Positions 28,857 through 38,636 of a stretch of DNA of 64,000 bases are shown here, one piece after another. Location: positions 107,927 to 171,926 of the forward strand of contig NZ_POQT01000007.1 in assembly GCF_002938435.1 (NCBI RefSeq). The letters are read 5' to 3'. The notes beneath the pieces were generated by a model, which searched no databases, was not told where the DNA came from, and saw only the letters and a list, made by a program, of their open reading frames with translations. Both the position numbers and the translations under genes were made by a program. The DNA is from Blastococcus saxobsidens. Lineage in GTDB: Bacteria; Actinomycetota; Actinomycetes; Mycobacteriales; Geodermatophilaceae. Position 1 is the stretch's first letter, and every line of letters begins with the position of its first letter.

Positions 28857-29447
28857 ATGCAGGAACTCCCGCCGTACTCGGCCGTCGTGCTGGCCGGTGG
28901 CCGGGCGTCCCGTCTCGGCGGGCAGGCCAAGCCGCAGCTGGAGGTCGGCGGCCGCAGCCTGCTGTCCGCGGTGCTCGACGCCGTGCCCGGCGCCCGCCGC
29001 CGGGTGGTCGTCGGACCTCCCCAGCCGGCTCCCGGGGACGTGCTGTTCGCCCGGGAGGACCCCGTGGGTGGCGGACCGGTGGCCGCGCTCCGGGCCGGGC
29101 TGGCCGCCGTGGGCACCGACGTCGTCGCCGTCCTCGCCGGGGACCTGCCCTTCCTGACCGCGGAGCTCGTCGCCCGGTTGCGGGAGCGGCTGTCCGCCGA
29201 CGGCGTGCTCGTCGTCGACGACACCGGTCGCGACCAGCTCCTGCTCGGCGTCTGGCGGACGGCGGCGCTCCGGACGGCCGTGGGGGACCCCGACGGGCCC
29301 ACGGCCCTGCACCGGGCGCTCAGGGGGCTGGTGGTGCACCGCTACCGGCCGGAGGTGGCCGTGGGCGCTCCCCCGCCGTGGCTGGACTGCGACACCCCCG
29401 AGGAGCTGGCGCACGCCCGGGCGGTAGCCGCGCGCCGCACCGGGTAG
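28857..29447 (+). CDS. Molybdenum cofactor guanylyltransferase-like NTP transferase
   Basis: A 196-residue nucleotidyltransferase of the MobA type, which would add GMP (or CMP) to molybdopterin. The N-terminal [20 protein letters not shown] carries the GTP-binding Gly-rich loop with Arg19 and Lys25, and Asp96 in LAGDLPF is the metal ligand. Divergent orientation to fdhD supports a role in making the bis-MGD cofactor. Specificity between MobA and MocA types cannot be told from sequence by eye. Confidence 0.85.
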   Translation: MQELPPYSAVVLAGGRASRLGGQAKPQLEVGGRSLLSAVLDAVPGARRRVVVGPPQPAPGDVLFAREDPVGGGPVAALRAGLAAVGTDVVAVLAGDLPFLTAELVARLRERLSADGVLVVDDTGRDQLLLGVWRTAALRTAVGDPDGPTALHRALRGLVVHRYRPEVAVGAPPPWLDCDTPEELAHARAVAARRTG

Positions 29448-29456
29448 GGCGGCTGC

Positions 29457-30122
29457 ATGCGCATCGTCGTCGCCGGGGCCCACGGGCAGGTCGCCCGCCG
29501 CCTCGGCCGCCTGCTGTCCGCCCGCGGGGACTCCGTCACAGGTCTCGTCCGCAACCCCGACCACCGGTCCGACCTGGAGGGCGACGGCGTCGAACCCGTC
29601 GTCCTCGACCTGGAGCAGGCGACCGTGGACGACGTCGCCGAGGTCCTCTCCGGCGCCGACGCCGTGGTCTTCGCGGCGGGCGCCGGCCCGGGCAGCGGCA
29701 CGGCCCGCAAGGACACCGTCGACCGGGGCGCGGCCGTGCTCCTCGCCGACGCCGCCGAGCAGGCGGGTGTGCGGCGCTACCTGCTCGTGTCCTCCATGGG
29801 CGTGGACCTCGTCGCCGACGGTGCCTCCCCCGACGGCGTGGACGAGGTGTTCACGGCCTACCTGCGGGCCAAGCTCGCCGCCGAGCAGGACCTGCTCGCC
29901 CGCCCGGGTCTCGCCGTGACGGTGCTGCGGCCCGGCGGGCTCACCGACGACCCGGGCACCGGGACGGTCACCCTCGACCGGCACGTGGAGCGGGGCAGCG
30001 TCCCGCGGGACGACGTCGCCGCCGTCCTCGTCGCGCTGCTGGACGCCGGACGCGACGGCGCCGTCGTGGAACTGGTGTCCGGGGGGACGCCGATCGCCGA
30101 GGCCGTCGCCGACGTGACGTGA
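29457..30122 (+). CDS. NAD(P)-binding SDR-like protein
   Basis: A 221-residue Rossmann-fold protein of the atypical short-chain dehydrogenase / NAD(P)H-binding group. The nucleotide motif is [17 protein letters not shown] (G7-x2-G10), then VVFAAGAG, the SSMGVD strand and the ATP/NAD-type ending. The Tyr-x3-Lys pair may be Tyr-Leu-Arg-Ala-Lys at about 138-142. Family members include NmrA-like redox sensors and epimerases; the substrate is unknown. It starts 9 bases after the mobA-like stop, so the two are probably co-transcribed. Its last codons overlap a family A repeat. Confidence 0.82.
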   Translation: MRIVVAGAHGQVARRLGRLLSARGDSVTGLVRNPDHRSDLEGDGVEPVVLDLEQATVDDVAEVLSGADAVVFAAGAGPGSGTARKDTVDRGAAVLLADAAEQAGVRRYLLVSSMGVDLVADGASPDGVDEVFTAYLRAKLAAEQDLLARPGLAVTVLRPGGLTDDPGTGTVTLDRHVERGSVPRDDVAAVLVALLDAGRDGAVVELVSGGTPIAEAVADVT

Positions 30123-30187
30123 TGGAACGGCCCCGCCCAGGGCACCACCCCGAGCCTGCGAGGGGCGGGGAGGGCGGGGTCCTTCTT
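30115..30187 (-). repeat. Intergenic hairpin repeat, family A copy 3
   Basis: On the minus strand it abuts the truA stop: GAAGGACCCCGCCC ... GGGCGGGGCCGTTCCATCAC, with the inner segment cctcgcaggctcgggg as in copy 2. The other end overlaps the stop of the convergent SDR-like gene. A shared terminator is likely. Confidence 0.65.
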
Positions 30188-31086
30188 CAGTCGCCGCGGC
30201 GGGCGCGGGTGACCTGCGTGCGAGCGGCGAGCTCGGCGTCGGGCGGGTAGTCCACGGCCACCAGCGTCAGCCCGTGCGCGGGCGCGACCGGGACGTCACT
30301 GGCCCGTTCGGTGCGGACGAGCAGGCTGCCGGGCCAGTCCAGCGGCCGGCGCCCCTCGCCGACCGCGACCAGCCCGCCCACGAGGCTGCGGACCATCGAG
30401 TGGCAGAAGGCGTCGGCCGAGGCGTCGATCCGGACGGTGTGCGATCCGTCGTCCTCGTGCTGCCGGGCGACGGTGAGCCGCAGCAGCGTCCTGATCGTCG
30501 TCGCGCCCTCGCGGCGCTTGCAGTAGGCGGCGAAGTCGTTCTGGCCGAGCAGCAGGCCGGCGGCGAGGTCCATGGCGCTCGCGTCCAGCCGCCGGGGCCA
30601 GGCCACCGTGTCGGCGCGGCGCAGCGGCGAGGGCCCGGCGGGCGCGTCGGTCAGCCGGTAGACGTAGTGCCGGGCCAGCGCTCCGAAGCGGGCGTCGAAG
30701 TCGGGGTGCGCCTCCTCGACCCGGGGCACCGCGACATCGGGCGGCAGGACTCCGCGCAGCCGGCGGAGGAGTTTCTCCTGCTGGTCCTCCCAGACGGCCC
30801 GCGGGACGTCGCAGTGGACCACCTGCCCCGTGGCGTGCACGCCGGCGTCGGTGCGTCCGGCGACGGTCAGGTCGACGTCGGTGCGGAGGACCGTGGCCAG
30901 TCCCCGCTCGAGCTCCTGCTGCACCGTGCGCAGTGCCGGCTGGCGGGCCCAGCCGTGGAAGTCCGTGCCGTCGTACTGGACGGCCAGACGGAGACGGACG
31001 AGCCCGCCACCGTTGCCGGTGGCGGGCTCGTCCGGGTGCTGAATGGTCAGCGGTGCGTCACTTCGGGTCGGGCGCCGACTCGCCAC
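30187..31086 (-). CDS. truA: tRNA pseudouridine(38-40) synthase TruA
   Basis: TruA makes pseudouridine at positions 38-40 of the tRNA anticodon arm. Family motifs are [16 protein letters not shown], the catalytic Asp in [17 protein letters not shown], and the C-terminal [20 protein letters not shown]. The start is uncertain. The family N-terminus ([11 protein letters not shown]) begins at a GTC codon, and the first standard upstream start in frame is the GTG at 31086, inside the preceding acidic ORF. An 18-bp stem-loop (30995-31034) lies within the resulting N-terminal extension. 299 residues are reported, of which about the first 29 look non-conserved. It follows rplQ, as in many actinobacteria. 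Confidence 0.88.
   Translation of the reverse strand: MASRRPTRSDAPLTIQHPDEPATGNGGGLVRLRLAVQYDGTDFHGWARQPALRTVQQELERGLATVLRTDVDLTVAGRTDAGVHATGQVVHCDVPRAVWEDQQEKLLRRLRGVLPPDVAVPRVEEAHPDFDARFGALARHYVYRLTDAPAGPSPLRRADTVAWPRRLDASAMDLAAGLLLGQNDFAAYCKRREGATTIRTLLRLTVARQHEDDGSHTVRIDASADAFCHSMVRSLVGGLVAVGEGRRPLDWPGSLLVRTERASDVPVAPAHGLTLVAVDYPPDAELAARTQVTRARRGD
30995..31034 (-). terminator. 18-bp perfect stem with GCAA loop at the truA start
   Basis: Bases 30995-31012 are the exact reverse complement of 31017-31034, with a four-base loop that reads GCAA on the minus strand, a stable GNRA tetraloop. It lies 24 bases past the acidic ORF stop and immediately before the conserved TruA sequence. It could terminate the rplQ transcript or control truA translation. 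Confidence 0.65.
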
Positions 31087-31366
31087 CCGGAGCGTGCAGG
31101 CTGGCCGTGGCGGCGTCACCCGTCTCCGCAGCGTTCACCTCACCCGCGGCGGCGTCGGCCACCTCGGGCGAGAGAGCCGGGTCGTCGACGACCGCGGTGT
31201 TCTGCGCGGTCGGCTGCGGGGTGACGTCGCCGTCGTCCTGGCGCTCACCGTCGGGGCTGTAGACGTCGGTGACGATCTCCTGCGCCTCGTCCGTGATGCT
31301 GCCGTCGGTCACGGCCGGCGAGGTGTCGCCACCCGGGCCGGTCGTCGTGCCGTCGGCCTCGCTCAC
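31058..31366 (-). CDS. Small acidic protein downstream of rplQ
   Basis: A 102-residue, strongly acidic, low-complexity ORF rich in Ala, Asp, Glu, Gly, Ser and Thr, with no Cys or Trp, no membrane segment and no recognised domain. It begins at a GTG that overlaps the rplQ stop (GTGA), which argues for real coupled translation. Its composition resembles the acidic C-terminal tail of the L17 encoded just upstream, so it could be a detached extension of that tail or a frame kept open by GC bias. The product is unknown. Confidence 0.5.
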   Translation of the reverse strand: MSEADGTTTGPGGDTSPAVTDGSITDEAQEIVTDVYSPDGERQDDGDVTPQPTAQNTAVVDDPALSPEVADAAAGEVNAAETGDAATASLHAPGGESAPDPK

Positions 31367-32004
31367 TTGGCGCCGTCCGTGCCCTCGGCGTCGTCGGCAG
31401 CAGCCTCGTCGGCCGGCGCCTCGACGTCCGCGCCGCCCTCGGCAGCGGCCACGTCCTCGTTCTCCGACGCGAGGGTGCCCGACTCCTCGGTGCTGTCCTC
31501 GGTCGCGTCCTCGGCAACCTCGACGGCGTCCGCGGTGACCTCACCGGCGGCAGCGGCGGAACCGGCACCGGCACCGGCACCGGCACCGGCGGCGAACTTC
31601 GTGCCACGGGCGCGCTCGGCCTCGCCGACGGCCTGCTGACCCACGGTCAGCGCCTCGACCAGCTCGATGACCGCCATGGGGGCGTTGTCGCCCTTGCGGG
31701 GACCCACCTTGGTGATCCGGGTGTAGCCACCGGGACGGTTCTCGTAGCGAGGACCGATCTCGGCGAACAGCGTGTGGACGACGTCCTTGTCACGGATGGT
31801 GGTCATCACCTGACGACGGGCGTGCAGGTCACCGCGCTTGGCGAAGGTCACCAGCTTCTCGGCCAGCGGACGCAGCCGCTTGGCCTTCGTCTCGGTGGTG
31901 GTGATCCGCCCGTGCTCGAACAGCGAGGTGGCCAGGTTGGCCAGCATCAGCCGCTCGTGCGCGGGGGACCCGCCGAGACGGGGGCCCTTGGTGGGGGTGG
32001 GCAT
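31363..32004 (-). CDS. rplQ: 50S ribosomal protein L17 with long acidic tail
   Basis: A 213-residue L17, against about 120-180 in most bacteria. The core (1-120) is canonical: [42 protein letters not shown] and [12 protein letters not shown]. After about residue 138 it has an Ala/Gly stretch coded by a 6-bp tandem repeat, then an Asp/Glu/Ala-rich disordered tail ending in GAK. Such tails are known in actinobacterial L17 and their role is unclear. It is downstream of rpoA with 158 bases between, which include a stem-loop. Confidence 0.96.
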   Translation of the reverse strand: MPTPTKGPRLGGSPAHERLMLANLATSLFEHGRITTTETKAKRLRPLAEKLVTFAKRGDLHARRQVMTTIRDKDVVHTLFAEIGPRYENRPGGYTRITKVGPRKGDNAPMAVIELVEALTVGQQAVGEAERARGTKFAAGAGAGAGAGSAAAAGEVTADAVEVAEDATEDSTEESGTLASENEDVAAAEGGADVEAPADEAAADDAEGTDGAK

Positions 32005-32126
32005 GTCGGTCCTTCCTCAGGCGGCCGGGCGCTCGCTGCCGGCTGCATCCGTGATGCTGCTTCTCGTCCGTACTGCGTCGTGCTGAACTGCTCGTGGCGT
32101 CAGTGTCGCGCGCCCCGCGGCGGGGG

Positions 32127-32151
32127 CGGACGGCGGGTGCGCCGCCGTCCG
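32127..32151 (-). other. Stem-loop between rpoA and rplQ
   Basis: cggacggcgg (32127-32136) pairs with ccgccgtccg (32142-32151), 10 bp with a 5-base loop, 11 bases past the rpoA stop. It may be a partial terminator or a processing site before rplQ. Confidence 0.5.
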
Positions 32152-32162
32152 GCCCGCACCGG

Positions 32163-33239
32163 TCAGAGCTGCTCGGTCTCCTGGTAGGAGGTCTCGTCGT
32201 ACTGGGCCTGGTCGTAGCCGGCGGCGTACTCGCCCGTGCCCTGGTAGGCGTCGGTCTCGTAGCCCTCGTCGTAGCTCTCGACCGAGGTGGGGATGAACCC
32301 GGGCGGGCTGTCCTTGAGCGCGAGGCCCATGGCCGCCAGCTTCATCTTGACCTCGTCGATCGACTTGGCACCGAAGTTCCGGATGTCGAGGAGGTCGGCC
32401 TCGGAGCGGGTGACGAGCTCACCGACGGTGTGCACGCCCTCGCGCTTGAGGCAGTTGTAGGACCGGACGGTCAGGTCCATGTCCTCGATCGGCATCGAGA
32501 AGTTCGCGATGTCCGCGGCCTCGGCCGGGCTGGGCCCGACCTCGATGCCCTCGGCGTCGACGTTCAGCTCGCGCAGCAGGCCGAACAGCTCCACCAGCGT
32601 CGACCCGGCGGACGCGATGGCGTCCCGCGGGGCGAGCGACGGCTTGGTCTCGACGTCCACGACCAGGCGGTCGAAGTCGGTGCGCTGCTCGACGCGGGTC
32701 GCCTCGACGGCGTAGGTGACCTTGAGGACCGGCGAGTAGATCGAGTCCACGGGGATGCGGCCGATCTCCTGGCCGGGCTGCTTGTTCTGCGGCGCCGGCA
32801 CGTAGCCACGGCCACGCTCGACGACCAGTTCGACCTCGAGACGGCCCTTGCCGTTGAGGGTCGCGATGTGCAGGTCGGGGTTGTGCACCTCGACACCGGC
32901 CGGCGGCGCGATGTCGGCGGCCGTGACCTCACCGGGACCCTGCTTGCGCAGGTACATGGTCACCGGCTCGTCGGAGTCGGAGCTGACCACCAGACCCTTG
33001 AGGTTCAGGATGATCTCGGTGACGTCCTCCTTGACGCCCGGCACGGTGGTGAACTCGTGCAGGGTGCCCTCGATGCGGATGCTGGTGACAGCCGCACCGG
33101 GGATGGACGACAGCAGCGTGCGCCGCAGGGAGTTGCCGAGGGTGTAGCCGAAGCCCGGCTCGAGCGGCTCGATGACGAACCGCGAGCGCTGCTCCGAGAT
33201 GATCTCCTCGGTCAGCGTGGGGCGCTGTGCGATGAGCAT
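32163..33239 (-). CDS. rpoA: DNA-directed RNA polymerase subunit alpha
   Basis: A 358-residue alpha subunit that seeds polymerase assembly and contacts activators. The N-terminal dimerisation domain (1-225) has [29 protein letters not shown], and the C-terminal domain (about 250-315) has [20 protein letters not shown] and [17 protein letters not shown] Tyr/Glu-rich acidic tail of about 40 residues follows. ATG 33239 has GAGGAG upstream and gives MLIAQRPTL, the actinobacterial N-terminus. It is part of the rpsM-rpsK-rpsD-rpoA-rplQ cluster. Confidence 0.98.
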   Translation of the reverse strand: MLIAQRPTLTEEIISEQRSRFVIEPLEPGFGYTLGNSLRRTLLSSIPGAAVTSIRIEGTLHEFTTVPGVKEDVTEIILNLKGLVVSSDSDEPVTMYLRKQGPGEVTAADIAPPAGVEVHNPDLHIATLNGKGRLEVELVVERGRGYVPAPQNKQPGQEIGRIPVDSIYSPVLKVTYAVEATRVEQRTDFDRLVVDVETKPSLAPRDAIASAGSTLVELFGLLRELNVDAEGIEVGPSPAEAADIANFSMPIEDMDLTVRSYNCLKREGVHTVGELVTRSEADLLDIRNFGAKSIDEVKMKLAAMGLALKDSPPGFIPTSVESYDEGYETDAYQGTGEYAAGYDQAQYDETSYQETEQL

Positions 33240-33339
33240 TGTTTCTCCTCGAGGTCCTCCGGCACCCGCCATATGACGCCGTGAGGGGGGTGGTGCGGGC
33301 TCCGGCGGGCATCTGTCCGCCCGCCGGAGCCGTGGTGCT

Positions 33340-33411
33340 GGTGAAGTGCTGGAACGGCCCCGTCCCGGGTCCCGCCCCGAGCTTGCGAAGGGTGGGAGGA
33401 CGTGGTCCTTC
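33340..33411 (-). repeat. Intergenic hairpin repeat, family A copy 4
   Basis: On the minus strand it follows the rpsD stop: GAAGGACCACGTCC ... GGACGGGGCCGTTCCAGCAC, inner segment cttcgcaagctcgggg. It splits rpsD from rpoA inside the alpha operon, so it may reduce but not abolish read-through. Confidence 0.65.
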
Positions 33412-33413
33412 TA

Positions 33414-34040
33414 TTACTTCGAGTAGAGCTCGACGATCAGCTGCTCCTGGACCGGGGTGTCGATCACCTGGCGGGCCGGGATGCTGTGGACGAGCACGCG
33501 CAGCTGGCTGCTGATGACCTCCAGCCACGGCGGAACCGGACGCTCGCCGGCGCGCGCCTGGGCGATCTCGAACGGCAGCATCGTGCGCGACTTCTCCGCG
33601 ACCTCGATGATGTCGTTCTCGCTGACCCGGTAGGACGGGATGTCGACCTTGCGGCCGTTCACCCGGATGTGGCCGTGGCGCACCAGCTGGCGGGCCATGT
33701 CGCGGGACTCGGCGAAGCCGGCCCGGTAGACCACGTTGTCCAGCCGCGACTCCAGGATCTGGAGCAGGACCTCACCGGTCTTGCCGGTCTTGCGGTTGGC
33801 CTCTTCGTAGTAACCGCGGAACTGCTTCTCCAGCACGCCGTAGATGCGGCGGGCCTTCTGCTTCTCACGAAGCTGGAGCAGGTACTCGCTGTCCTTGCTG
33901 CGGCCGCGGCCGTGCTCGCCCGGCGGGTACGGCCGGATCTCGATCGGGCACTTGGCGGACTCGCACTTGCTGCCCTTGAGGAACAGCTTCATCTTCTCGC
34001 GCCGGCACAGGCGGCAGTCGGCTCCGGTGTAACGGGCCAC
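33414..34040 (-). CDS. rpsD: 30S ribosomal protein S4 (zinc-binding type)
   Basis: A 208-residue primary 16S rRNA-binding protein. Four cysteines, C9, C12, C26 and C31, in the N-terminal region form a zinc site, so this is the C+ form. The S4 domain (about 97-160) has [28 protein letters not shown] followed by [14 protein letters not shown]. The GTG start at 34040 is used. In many bacteria S4 represses its own operon by binding a leader; no such leader was identified. Confidence 0.97.
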   Translation of the reverse strand: MARYTGADCRLCRREKMKLFLKGSKCESAKCPIEIRPYPPGEHGRGRSKDSEYLLQLREKQKARRIYGVLEKQFRGYYEEANRKTGKTGEVLLQILESRLDNVVYRAGFAESRDMARQLVRHGHIRVNGRKVDIPSYRVSENDIIEVAEKSRTMLPFEIAQARAGERPVPPWLEVISSQLRVLVHSIPARQVIDTPVQEQLIVELYSK

Positions 34041-34074
34041 GTCTATCTACCTCTTCGTCTTCGTCGGTGGCCGG

Positions 34075-34482
34075 TCAGACCCGGCGGCGCTTCTTGGGGC
34101 GGCAGCCGTTGTGCGGCTGCGGCGTGACGTCCTGGATCTGCCCGACCTCGAGGCCGGTGGCCTGGAGGGAGCGGATCGCGGTCTCCCGGCCGGAGCCGGG
34201 GCCCTTCACGAAGACGTCCACCTTGCGCATGCCGTGCTCCTGCGCCTTGCGCGCCGCGTTCTCGGCGGCCATCTGCGCGGCGAAGGGGGTCGACTTGCGG
34301 GAGCCCTTGAAGCCGACGTGGCCGGCCGAGGCCCAGCTGATCACGTTCCCGTTGGGGTCGGTGATCGAGACGATCGTGTTGTTGAACGTGCTCTTGATGT
34401 GCGCAGCACCGTGAGCGACGTTCTTCTTCTCCTTGCGGCGGACCTTCTTGGCACCGGCCGCGGCGCGAGCCCTGGGAGGCAT
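34075..34482 (-). CDS. rpsK: 30S ribosomal protein S11
   Basis: A 135-residue platform protein that contacts mRNA at the E site. It has the basic N-terminus [18 protein letters not shown] and the signatures [20 protein letters not shown] and [18 protein letters not shown], and ends with [12 protein letters not shown]. It lies between rpsM and rpsD in the alpha cluster, with about 35 bases to rpsD. Confidence 0.97.
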   Translation of the reverse strand: MPPRARAAAGAKKVRRKEKKNVAHGAAHIKSTFNNTIVSITDPNGNVISWASAGHVGFKGSRKSTPFAAQMAAENAARKAQEHGMRKVDVFVKGPGSGRETAIRSLQATGLEVGQIQDVTPQPHNGCRPKKRRRV

Positions 34483-34579
34483 GTGTGTGTGGGGTTCCTT
34501 CTCTTCGTGGCCTAGAGAGGCAGCACGCGCTGCACCGTCGTTCCCCCCTCAGGGACGCGCGACGGCGCGGTTGCGCGGC

Positions 34580-34960
34580 TTACTTCTTGCCGGCCTTCTT
34601 CTTGCCGGCGATGGTCTTGCGCGGGCCCTTGCTCGAGCGCGCGTTGGTCTTGGTGCGCTGACCGTGCACCGGGAGACCACGGCGGTGCCGCAGACCCTGG
34701 TAGCAACCGATCTCCACCTTGCGACGGATGTCGGCGGCGACCTCGCGGCGGAGGTCACCCTCGACCCGGAAGTGCTCGTCGATGTAGTCGCGGAGCTTCA
34801 GCAGGTCCTCGTCACTGAGGTCCTTGGCACGCAGGTCCGGGCTGACGCCCGTCGCGGCCAGGGTCTCCTTGGCGTGGTGCTTGCCGATTCCGTAGATGTA
34901 GGTGAGCGCGATCTCCATCCGCTTCTCGCGGGGGAGGTCGACGCCAGCCAGTCGTGCCAT
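34580..34960 (-). CDS. rpsM: 30S ribosomal protein S13
   Basis: A 126-residue head protein that bridges to the large subunit. It has [30 protein letters not shown], the [32 protein letters not shown] motif region and a Lys-rich tail. The ATG at 34960 was chosen; in-frame sequence upstream is rpmJ read in another frame. The stop of rpmJ lies 14 bases upstream. Confidence 0.97.
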   Translation of the reverse strand: MARLAGVDLPREKRMEIALTYIYGIGKHHAKETLAATGVSPDLRAKDLSDEDLLKLRDYIDEHFRVEGDLRREVAADIRRKVEIGCYQGLRHRRGLPVHGQRTKTNARSSKGPRKTIAGKKKAGKK

Positions 34961-34974
34961 GTTCTGGTACTCCC

Positions 34975-35088
34975 TCAGCCCTGGCGCTGCTTGTGCCGGG
35001 CGTTGTCGCAGATGACCATGACCCGGCCGTGCCGGCGGATCACCTTGCACTTGTCGCAGATTGTCTTCACCGACGGCTGGACCTTCAC
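34975..35088 (-). CDS. rpmJ: 50S ribosomal protein L36 (zinc-binding type)
   Basis: A 37-residue protein with the zinc-ribbon ligands C11, C14, C27 and H32 (CDKC, then CDNARH) and the ending KQRQG. The GTG at 35088 gives [15 protein letters not shown], the family start. It lies between infA and rpsM, its usual place. The zinc form implies that a zinc-free paralogue, if present, is elsewhere. Confidence 0.95.
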   Translation of the reverse strand: MKVQPSVKTICDKCKVIRRHGRVMVICDNARHKQRQG

Positions 35089-35162
35089 CGGTGCCGCCCC
35101 TCATTTCCTCGGATCGTGCGCCCGCCGCGCTCTGCCTCGCGGCAGCTGCACGGTCCGAGCGG

Positions 35163-35384
35163 TTACTTGTAGCGGTAGACGATGCGACCGCGCGTCAGGT
35201 CGTAGGGCGAGAGCTCCACGACCACGCGGTCCTCGGGCAGGATGCGGATGTAGTGCTGCCGCATCTTGCCGCTGATGTGGGCGAGCACCCGGTGTCCGTT
35301 CTGCAGCTCGACCCGGAACATCGCATTGGGCAGCGGCTCGACGACGCGACCCTCGACCTCGATGGCCCCGTCCTTCTTCGCCAT
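35163..35384 (-). CDS. infA: Translation initiation factor IF-1
   Basis: A 73-residue OB-fold factor that occupies the ribosomal A site during initiation. The sequence [40 protein letters not shown] and [21 protein letters not shown] is canonical. ATG 35384 gives MAKKDGAIE. It is the first gene of the infA-rpmJ-rpsM-rpsK-rpsD-rpoA run, with a candidate promoter about 160 bases upstream. Confidence 0.97.
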   Translation of the reverse strand: MAKKDGAIEVEGRVVEPLPNAMFRVELQNGHRVLAHISGKMRQHYIRILPEDRVVVELSPYDLTRGRIVYRYK

Positions 35385-35552
35385 GCCTCGAACGCGCTCC
35401 TTGACTCGGTGGTGCGAATACCTCTGCGCACACGGGGGTTCCCGCTGCACGCACTCGGTGATTGCAGAACTGGTGGTGCAGACGCTCTCGCGAGGGCGTC
35501 CCGGATCATGCGGCCACAGCACGACGACGAGACGGCGCGAACGCCGTCGGCC

Positions 35553-35582
35553 ACTGTACCCCGACGTCACTTCCGTCACCAA
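35553..35582 (-). promoter_or_regulatory. Candidate infA operon promoter
   Basis: On the minus strand TTGGTG (35577-35582) and TACAGT (35553-35558) are separated by 18 bases. It lies in the 259-base gap between map and infA, which has no ORF, so a promoter for the infA operon is expected there. Confidence 0.45.
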
Positions 35583-35643
35583 CCCGCCCCGGGGTGACGC
35601 TGGCCATCGCCCGCGGTTGCGCCCCCGCAGCGGTGCGAGGGCC

Positions 35644-36501
35644 CTACGTGCGGGGCGTGATGCCGAACGGGGCCAGACCGGCGACGCCGCCATCCTCCGC
35701 CGTCAGGACCCAGGGGCCCTCCGGCGTGATGGCGACGCTGTGCTCGAAGTGGGCGGCGCGGGAGCCGTCCTTGGTGACGACGGTCCACCCGTCGTCGAGC
35801 TCGGCCGTCGCGGGGTCGCCCACGGTGACCATGGGCTCGATGGCCAGGGCCAGCCCCGGCACCAGCTTGGGCCCACGCCCGGGGCGGCCGTAGTTGAGCA
35901 CGTGCGGGTCCTGGTGCATCTCGGTGCCGATGCCGTGCCCCCCGTAGTGGTCCACGATGCCGTACGGGTGCGCGTGCGAGCGGATCGACTCCTCGACCGC
36001 GTGGCTGATGTCGGTGAGGCGGCCGCCGGCGACCGCGCGGGCCAGGCCAGCCCACAGGGAGCGCTCGGTCACCTCGAGGAGGGCGGCATCCTCGGCGGAC
36101 GGCTCTCCCACCGTGACGGTGATCGCCGAATCGCTGTGCCAGCCGTTCAGGATGGCGCCGCAGTCGATGGATATGTTGTCGCCCGCGGCGAGCCGCCGCT
36201 CCTTGTCCGGGATGCCGTGGACGATCTCGTCGTTGATCGAGGCGCAGATCGTGCCGGTGAAGCCGTGGTAACCGAGGAAGTTCGGCACGGCGCCGTGGGA
36301 CCGGATGTGGTCCTCCGCCACGGCGTCCAGCTCACCGGTGCTGACACCGGGAGCCACGGCCGCCCTGACCGCCTTGAGGGCCCCGGCCGTGATCAGGCCG
36401 GAGGCACGCATGAGCTCGATCTCCTGCGCGGTCTTGATCTGGATCATGCGTCCACTCCACTTCGCCAGCAGCGGGATGCGACCGAGGATGCCTGCCGTCA
36501 T
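35644..36501 (-). CDS. map: Methionine aminopeptidase, type I
   Basis: Map removes the initiator Met from new proteins. The 285-residue protein has the five-ligand metal-binding pita-bread fold: [20 protein letters not shown] (two Asp), [13 protein letters not shown] (His), LALAIEPMV (Glu) and [11 protein letters not shown] (Glu). ATG 36501 is kept, but the conserved sequence begins at [14 protein letters not shown], so the ATG at 36447 (with GGAG upstream) is a serious alternative. It follows adk in the secY-adk-map order. Confidence 0.95.
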   Translation of the reverse strand: MTAGILGRIPLLAKWSGRMIQIKTAQEIELMRASGLITAGALKAVRAAVAPGVSTGELDAVAEDHIRSHGAVPNFLGYHGFTGTICASINDEIVHGIPDKERRLAAGDNISIDCGAILNGWHSDSAITVTVGEPSAEDAALLEVTERSLWAGLARAVAGGRLTDISHAVEESIRSHAHPYGIVDHYGGHGIGTEMHQDPHVLNYGRPGRGPKLVPGLALAIEPMVTVGDPATAELDDGWTVVTKDGSRAAHFEHSVAITPEGPWVLTAEDGGVAGLAPFGITPRT

Positions 36502-36540
36502 CTGCCGTGCTGCTCCTTCACCGTGCCCGGAGGCAGGCGG

Positions 36541-37155
36541 TCAGACCGAGGCCGGCTGCCCGGCCTCGCCGTCCCCGTCGACGCCCAGGGCGCGGAGCGC
36601 CCGGGCGGTGACCTCCTCGACCGAGCCGATCGCGTCGATACGGGCCAGCAGGCCCTCGCCCTCGTAGAAGCCGGACAGCGGGGCGGTCTGCTCCCGGTAC
36701 ACCTTGAGCCGGTGACGCACCGTCTCCGGCTTGTCGTCGTCCCGCTGGACCTCCTGGCCGTCGACGATCATCCGCCGTCCGGAGAGCCGGCGGACCAGCT
36801 CCTCCTCGTCGACGACGAGTTCCAGCACCCGGTCGAGGGCGTTGCCGAGGTCCTCCAGGGACGACCGCAGCTGCTCGGCCTGCGCGATGGTCCGCGGGAA
36901 GCCGTCCAGCAGGAAGCCCGCCTTGGCGTCGGGCTCGGCCAGCCGGTCCTTGACCATGGCCACGGTGATCTCGTCCGGGACGAGGTCACCGGCGTCCATG
37001 TAGGTCTTGGCCTTCTGGCCCAGCTCGGTCTGACCGCTGACGTTGGCGCGGAAGATGTCCCCGGTGGAGATGGCCGGGACCTTCAGCTCGCCGGCGATGA
37101 TCTGCGCCTGGGTGCCCTTGCCCGCTCCGGGAGGGCCCAGGAGGACGACGCGCAC
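36541..37155 (-). CDS. adk: Adenylate kinase
   Basis: Adk balances AMP, ADP and ATP. The 204-residue protein has the P-loop GPPGAGKGT (7-15), the AMP-binding [10 protein letters not shown] and [12 protein letters not shown] motifs, and [21 protein letters not shown]. The LID region is shorter than the E. coli long form and has no cysteines, so it is a short or intermediate LID without zinc. The GTG at 37155 overlaps the secY stop (TAGTG). Confidence 0.96.
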   Translation of the reverse strand: MRVVLLGPPGAGKGTQAQIIAGELKVPAISTGDIFRANVSGQTELGQKAKTYMDAGDLVPDEITVAMVKDRLAEPDAKAGFLLDGFPRTIAQAEQLRSSLEDLGNALDRVLELVVDEEELVRRLSGRRMIVDGQEVQRDDDKPETVRHRLKVYREQTAPLSGFYEGEGLLARIDAIGSVEEVTARALRALGVDGDGEAGQPASV

Positions 37156-38465
37156 TACTTCAGGAACCCTTCGTAGTTGCGCTGGTTGAGTTGCGTCTCG
37201 ATCTGCTTCACCGTCTCCAACCCCACTCCGACCATGATGAGGACCGCCACCCCGCCGAACGGGAAGTTCTGGTTCTGCCCCGGCTGCGTGACGGCGAGGA
37301 AGAAGTTCGGGAGGACCGCGACCAGTCCCAGGTACATCGAGCCCGGCAGCGTGATCCGGGACAGCACGTACTGCAGGTACTCAGCCGTCGGGCGACCCGG
37401 TCGGATGCCAGGGATGAAACCGCCGTAGCGCTTCATGTCGTCGGCTCGCTCCTCGGGGTTGAACGTGATCGACACGTAGAAGTACGTGAAGAACACGATC
37501 AGGCCGAAGAACACCGCGATGTGCACCGGGCTGCTCTGGTCGACGATGTTGTTCTCGAAGAACTGGCGGACGCCGCCGGTCTCGTTGCCCTGCAGCTGGA
37601 TGATCAGCTGCGGCAGGTACAGCAGCGACGACGCGAAGATCACCGGGATGACGCCGGCCTGGTTCACCTTCAGCGGCAGGTAGGTCGACGTACCGCCGTA
37701 CATGCGCCGGCCGACCATGCGCTTGGCGTACTGGACCGGGATGCGGCGCTGCGCCTGCTCCACGTACACGACCGTGCCGATGATGACGACCGCGATGACG
37801 CACACGACGGCGAACACCAGGCCGCCGCGGGACTGGAGGATCGACCCGCCCTCGGCCGGGATGCGAGCGGCGATCGAGGTGAAGATCAGCACGGACATGC
37901 CGTTGCCGATGCCCCGCTCGGTCAGCAGCTCGCCCAGCCACATGATCATCGCCGTGCCGGCGGTGAGCGCGATGACCAGCACCACGGTCGTCCACACCGA
38001 GTTGGACGGGATGATCTGGGCGCTGCAGTTCGGGAAGAGCTGGCCGCTGCGGGCCAGGGCGATGATGCCGGTGCTCTGCAGCACCGCGAGGGCGATGGTC
38101 AGGTAGCGGGTGTACTGGGTCAGCTTGGCCTGACCCGACTGCCCTTCCTTCTTCAGCACCTCGAAGCGCGGGATCACCACCACCAGCAGCTGCACGATGA
38201 TGCTCGCCGTGATGTAGGGCATGATCCCGAGCGCGAAGACGGAGAGTCTCAGCAGGGCGCCGCCGGAGAACAGGTTCACCAGCGAGTAGATGTCCCGCTG
38301 GTCTGATGCCTGCGCCTGCTCCAGGCAGCTGTTGATGGCCTCCACGGAGACACCTGGTCCCGGGACCTGCGCCCCGAGCCGGTACACGGCGATGATCGCC
38401 AGGGAGAACAGCAGCTTGCGCCGGAGGTCTGGCGTCCGGAACGCCGCAGCGAACGCCTGCAGCAC
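37155..38465 (-). CDS. secY: Preprotein translocase subunit SecY
   Basis: The 436-residue channel of the Sec translocon, with ten membrane segments. It shows [25 protein letters not shown] (first segment and plug entry), [34 protein letters not shown], and [19 protein letters not shown]. The GTG at 38465 has AGGGGAGG 4 bases upstream and gives the usual short N-terminus; the longer in-frame option was dropped. It is separated from rplO by 171 bases containing a stem-loop, and adk overlaps its stop. Confidence 0.97.
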   Translation of the reverse strand: MLQAFAAAFRTPDLRRKLLFSLAIIAVYRLGAQVPGPGVSVEAINSCLEQAQASDQRDIYSLVNLFSGGALLRLSVFALGIMPYITASIIVQLLVVVIPRFEVLKKEGQSGQAKLTQYTRYLTIALAVLQSTGIIALARSGQLFPNCSAQIIPSNSVWTTVVLVIALTAGTAMIMWLGELLTERGIGNGMSVLIFTSIAARIPAEGGSILQSRGGLVFAVVCVIAVVIIGTVVYVEQAQRRIPVQYAKRMVGRRMYGGTSTYLPLKVNQAGVIPVIFASSLLYLPQLIIQLQGNETGGVRQFFENNIVDQSSPVHIAVFFGLIVFFTYFYVSITFNPEERADDMKRYGGFIPGIRPGRPTAEYLQYVLSRITLPGSMYLGLVAVLPNFFLAVTQPGQNQNFPFGGVAVLIMVGVGLETVKQIETQLNQRNYEGFLK

Positions 38466-38589
38466 GTGCCCTCCCCTGATCGGTCGTATGAGGTTAGCAA
38501 TGCGGCCATCCGCCGCTTCCATGACACGGTCGCCGCACGCGACTGCAGAACGGTCAGCGCCCGGCCGCCGACGGCGACCGGGCAGCAGA

Positions 38590-38629
38590 CGACCCCCACG
38601 GGCGCGGTGTCACACTCCCGCGGGGGTCG
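38590..38629 (-). other. Stem-loop between rplO and secY
   Basis: cgaccccc (38590-38597) pairs with gggggtcg (38622-38629), and inner cggg/cccg pairs extend it. It sits 8 bases past the rplO stop, so it may attenuate transcription or mark an RNA processing site before secY. Confidence 0.5.
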
Positions 38630-38636
38630 CCCGGTG

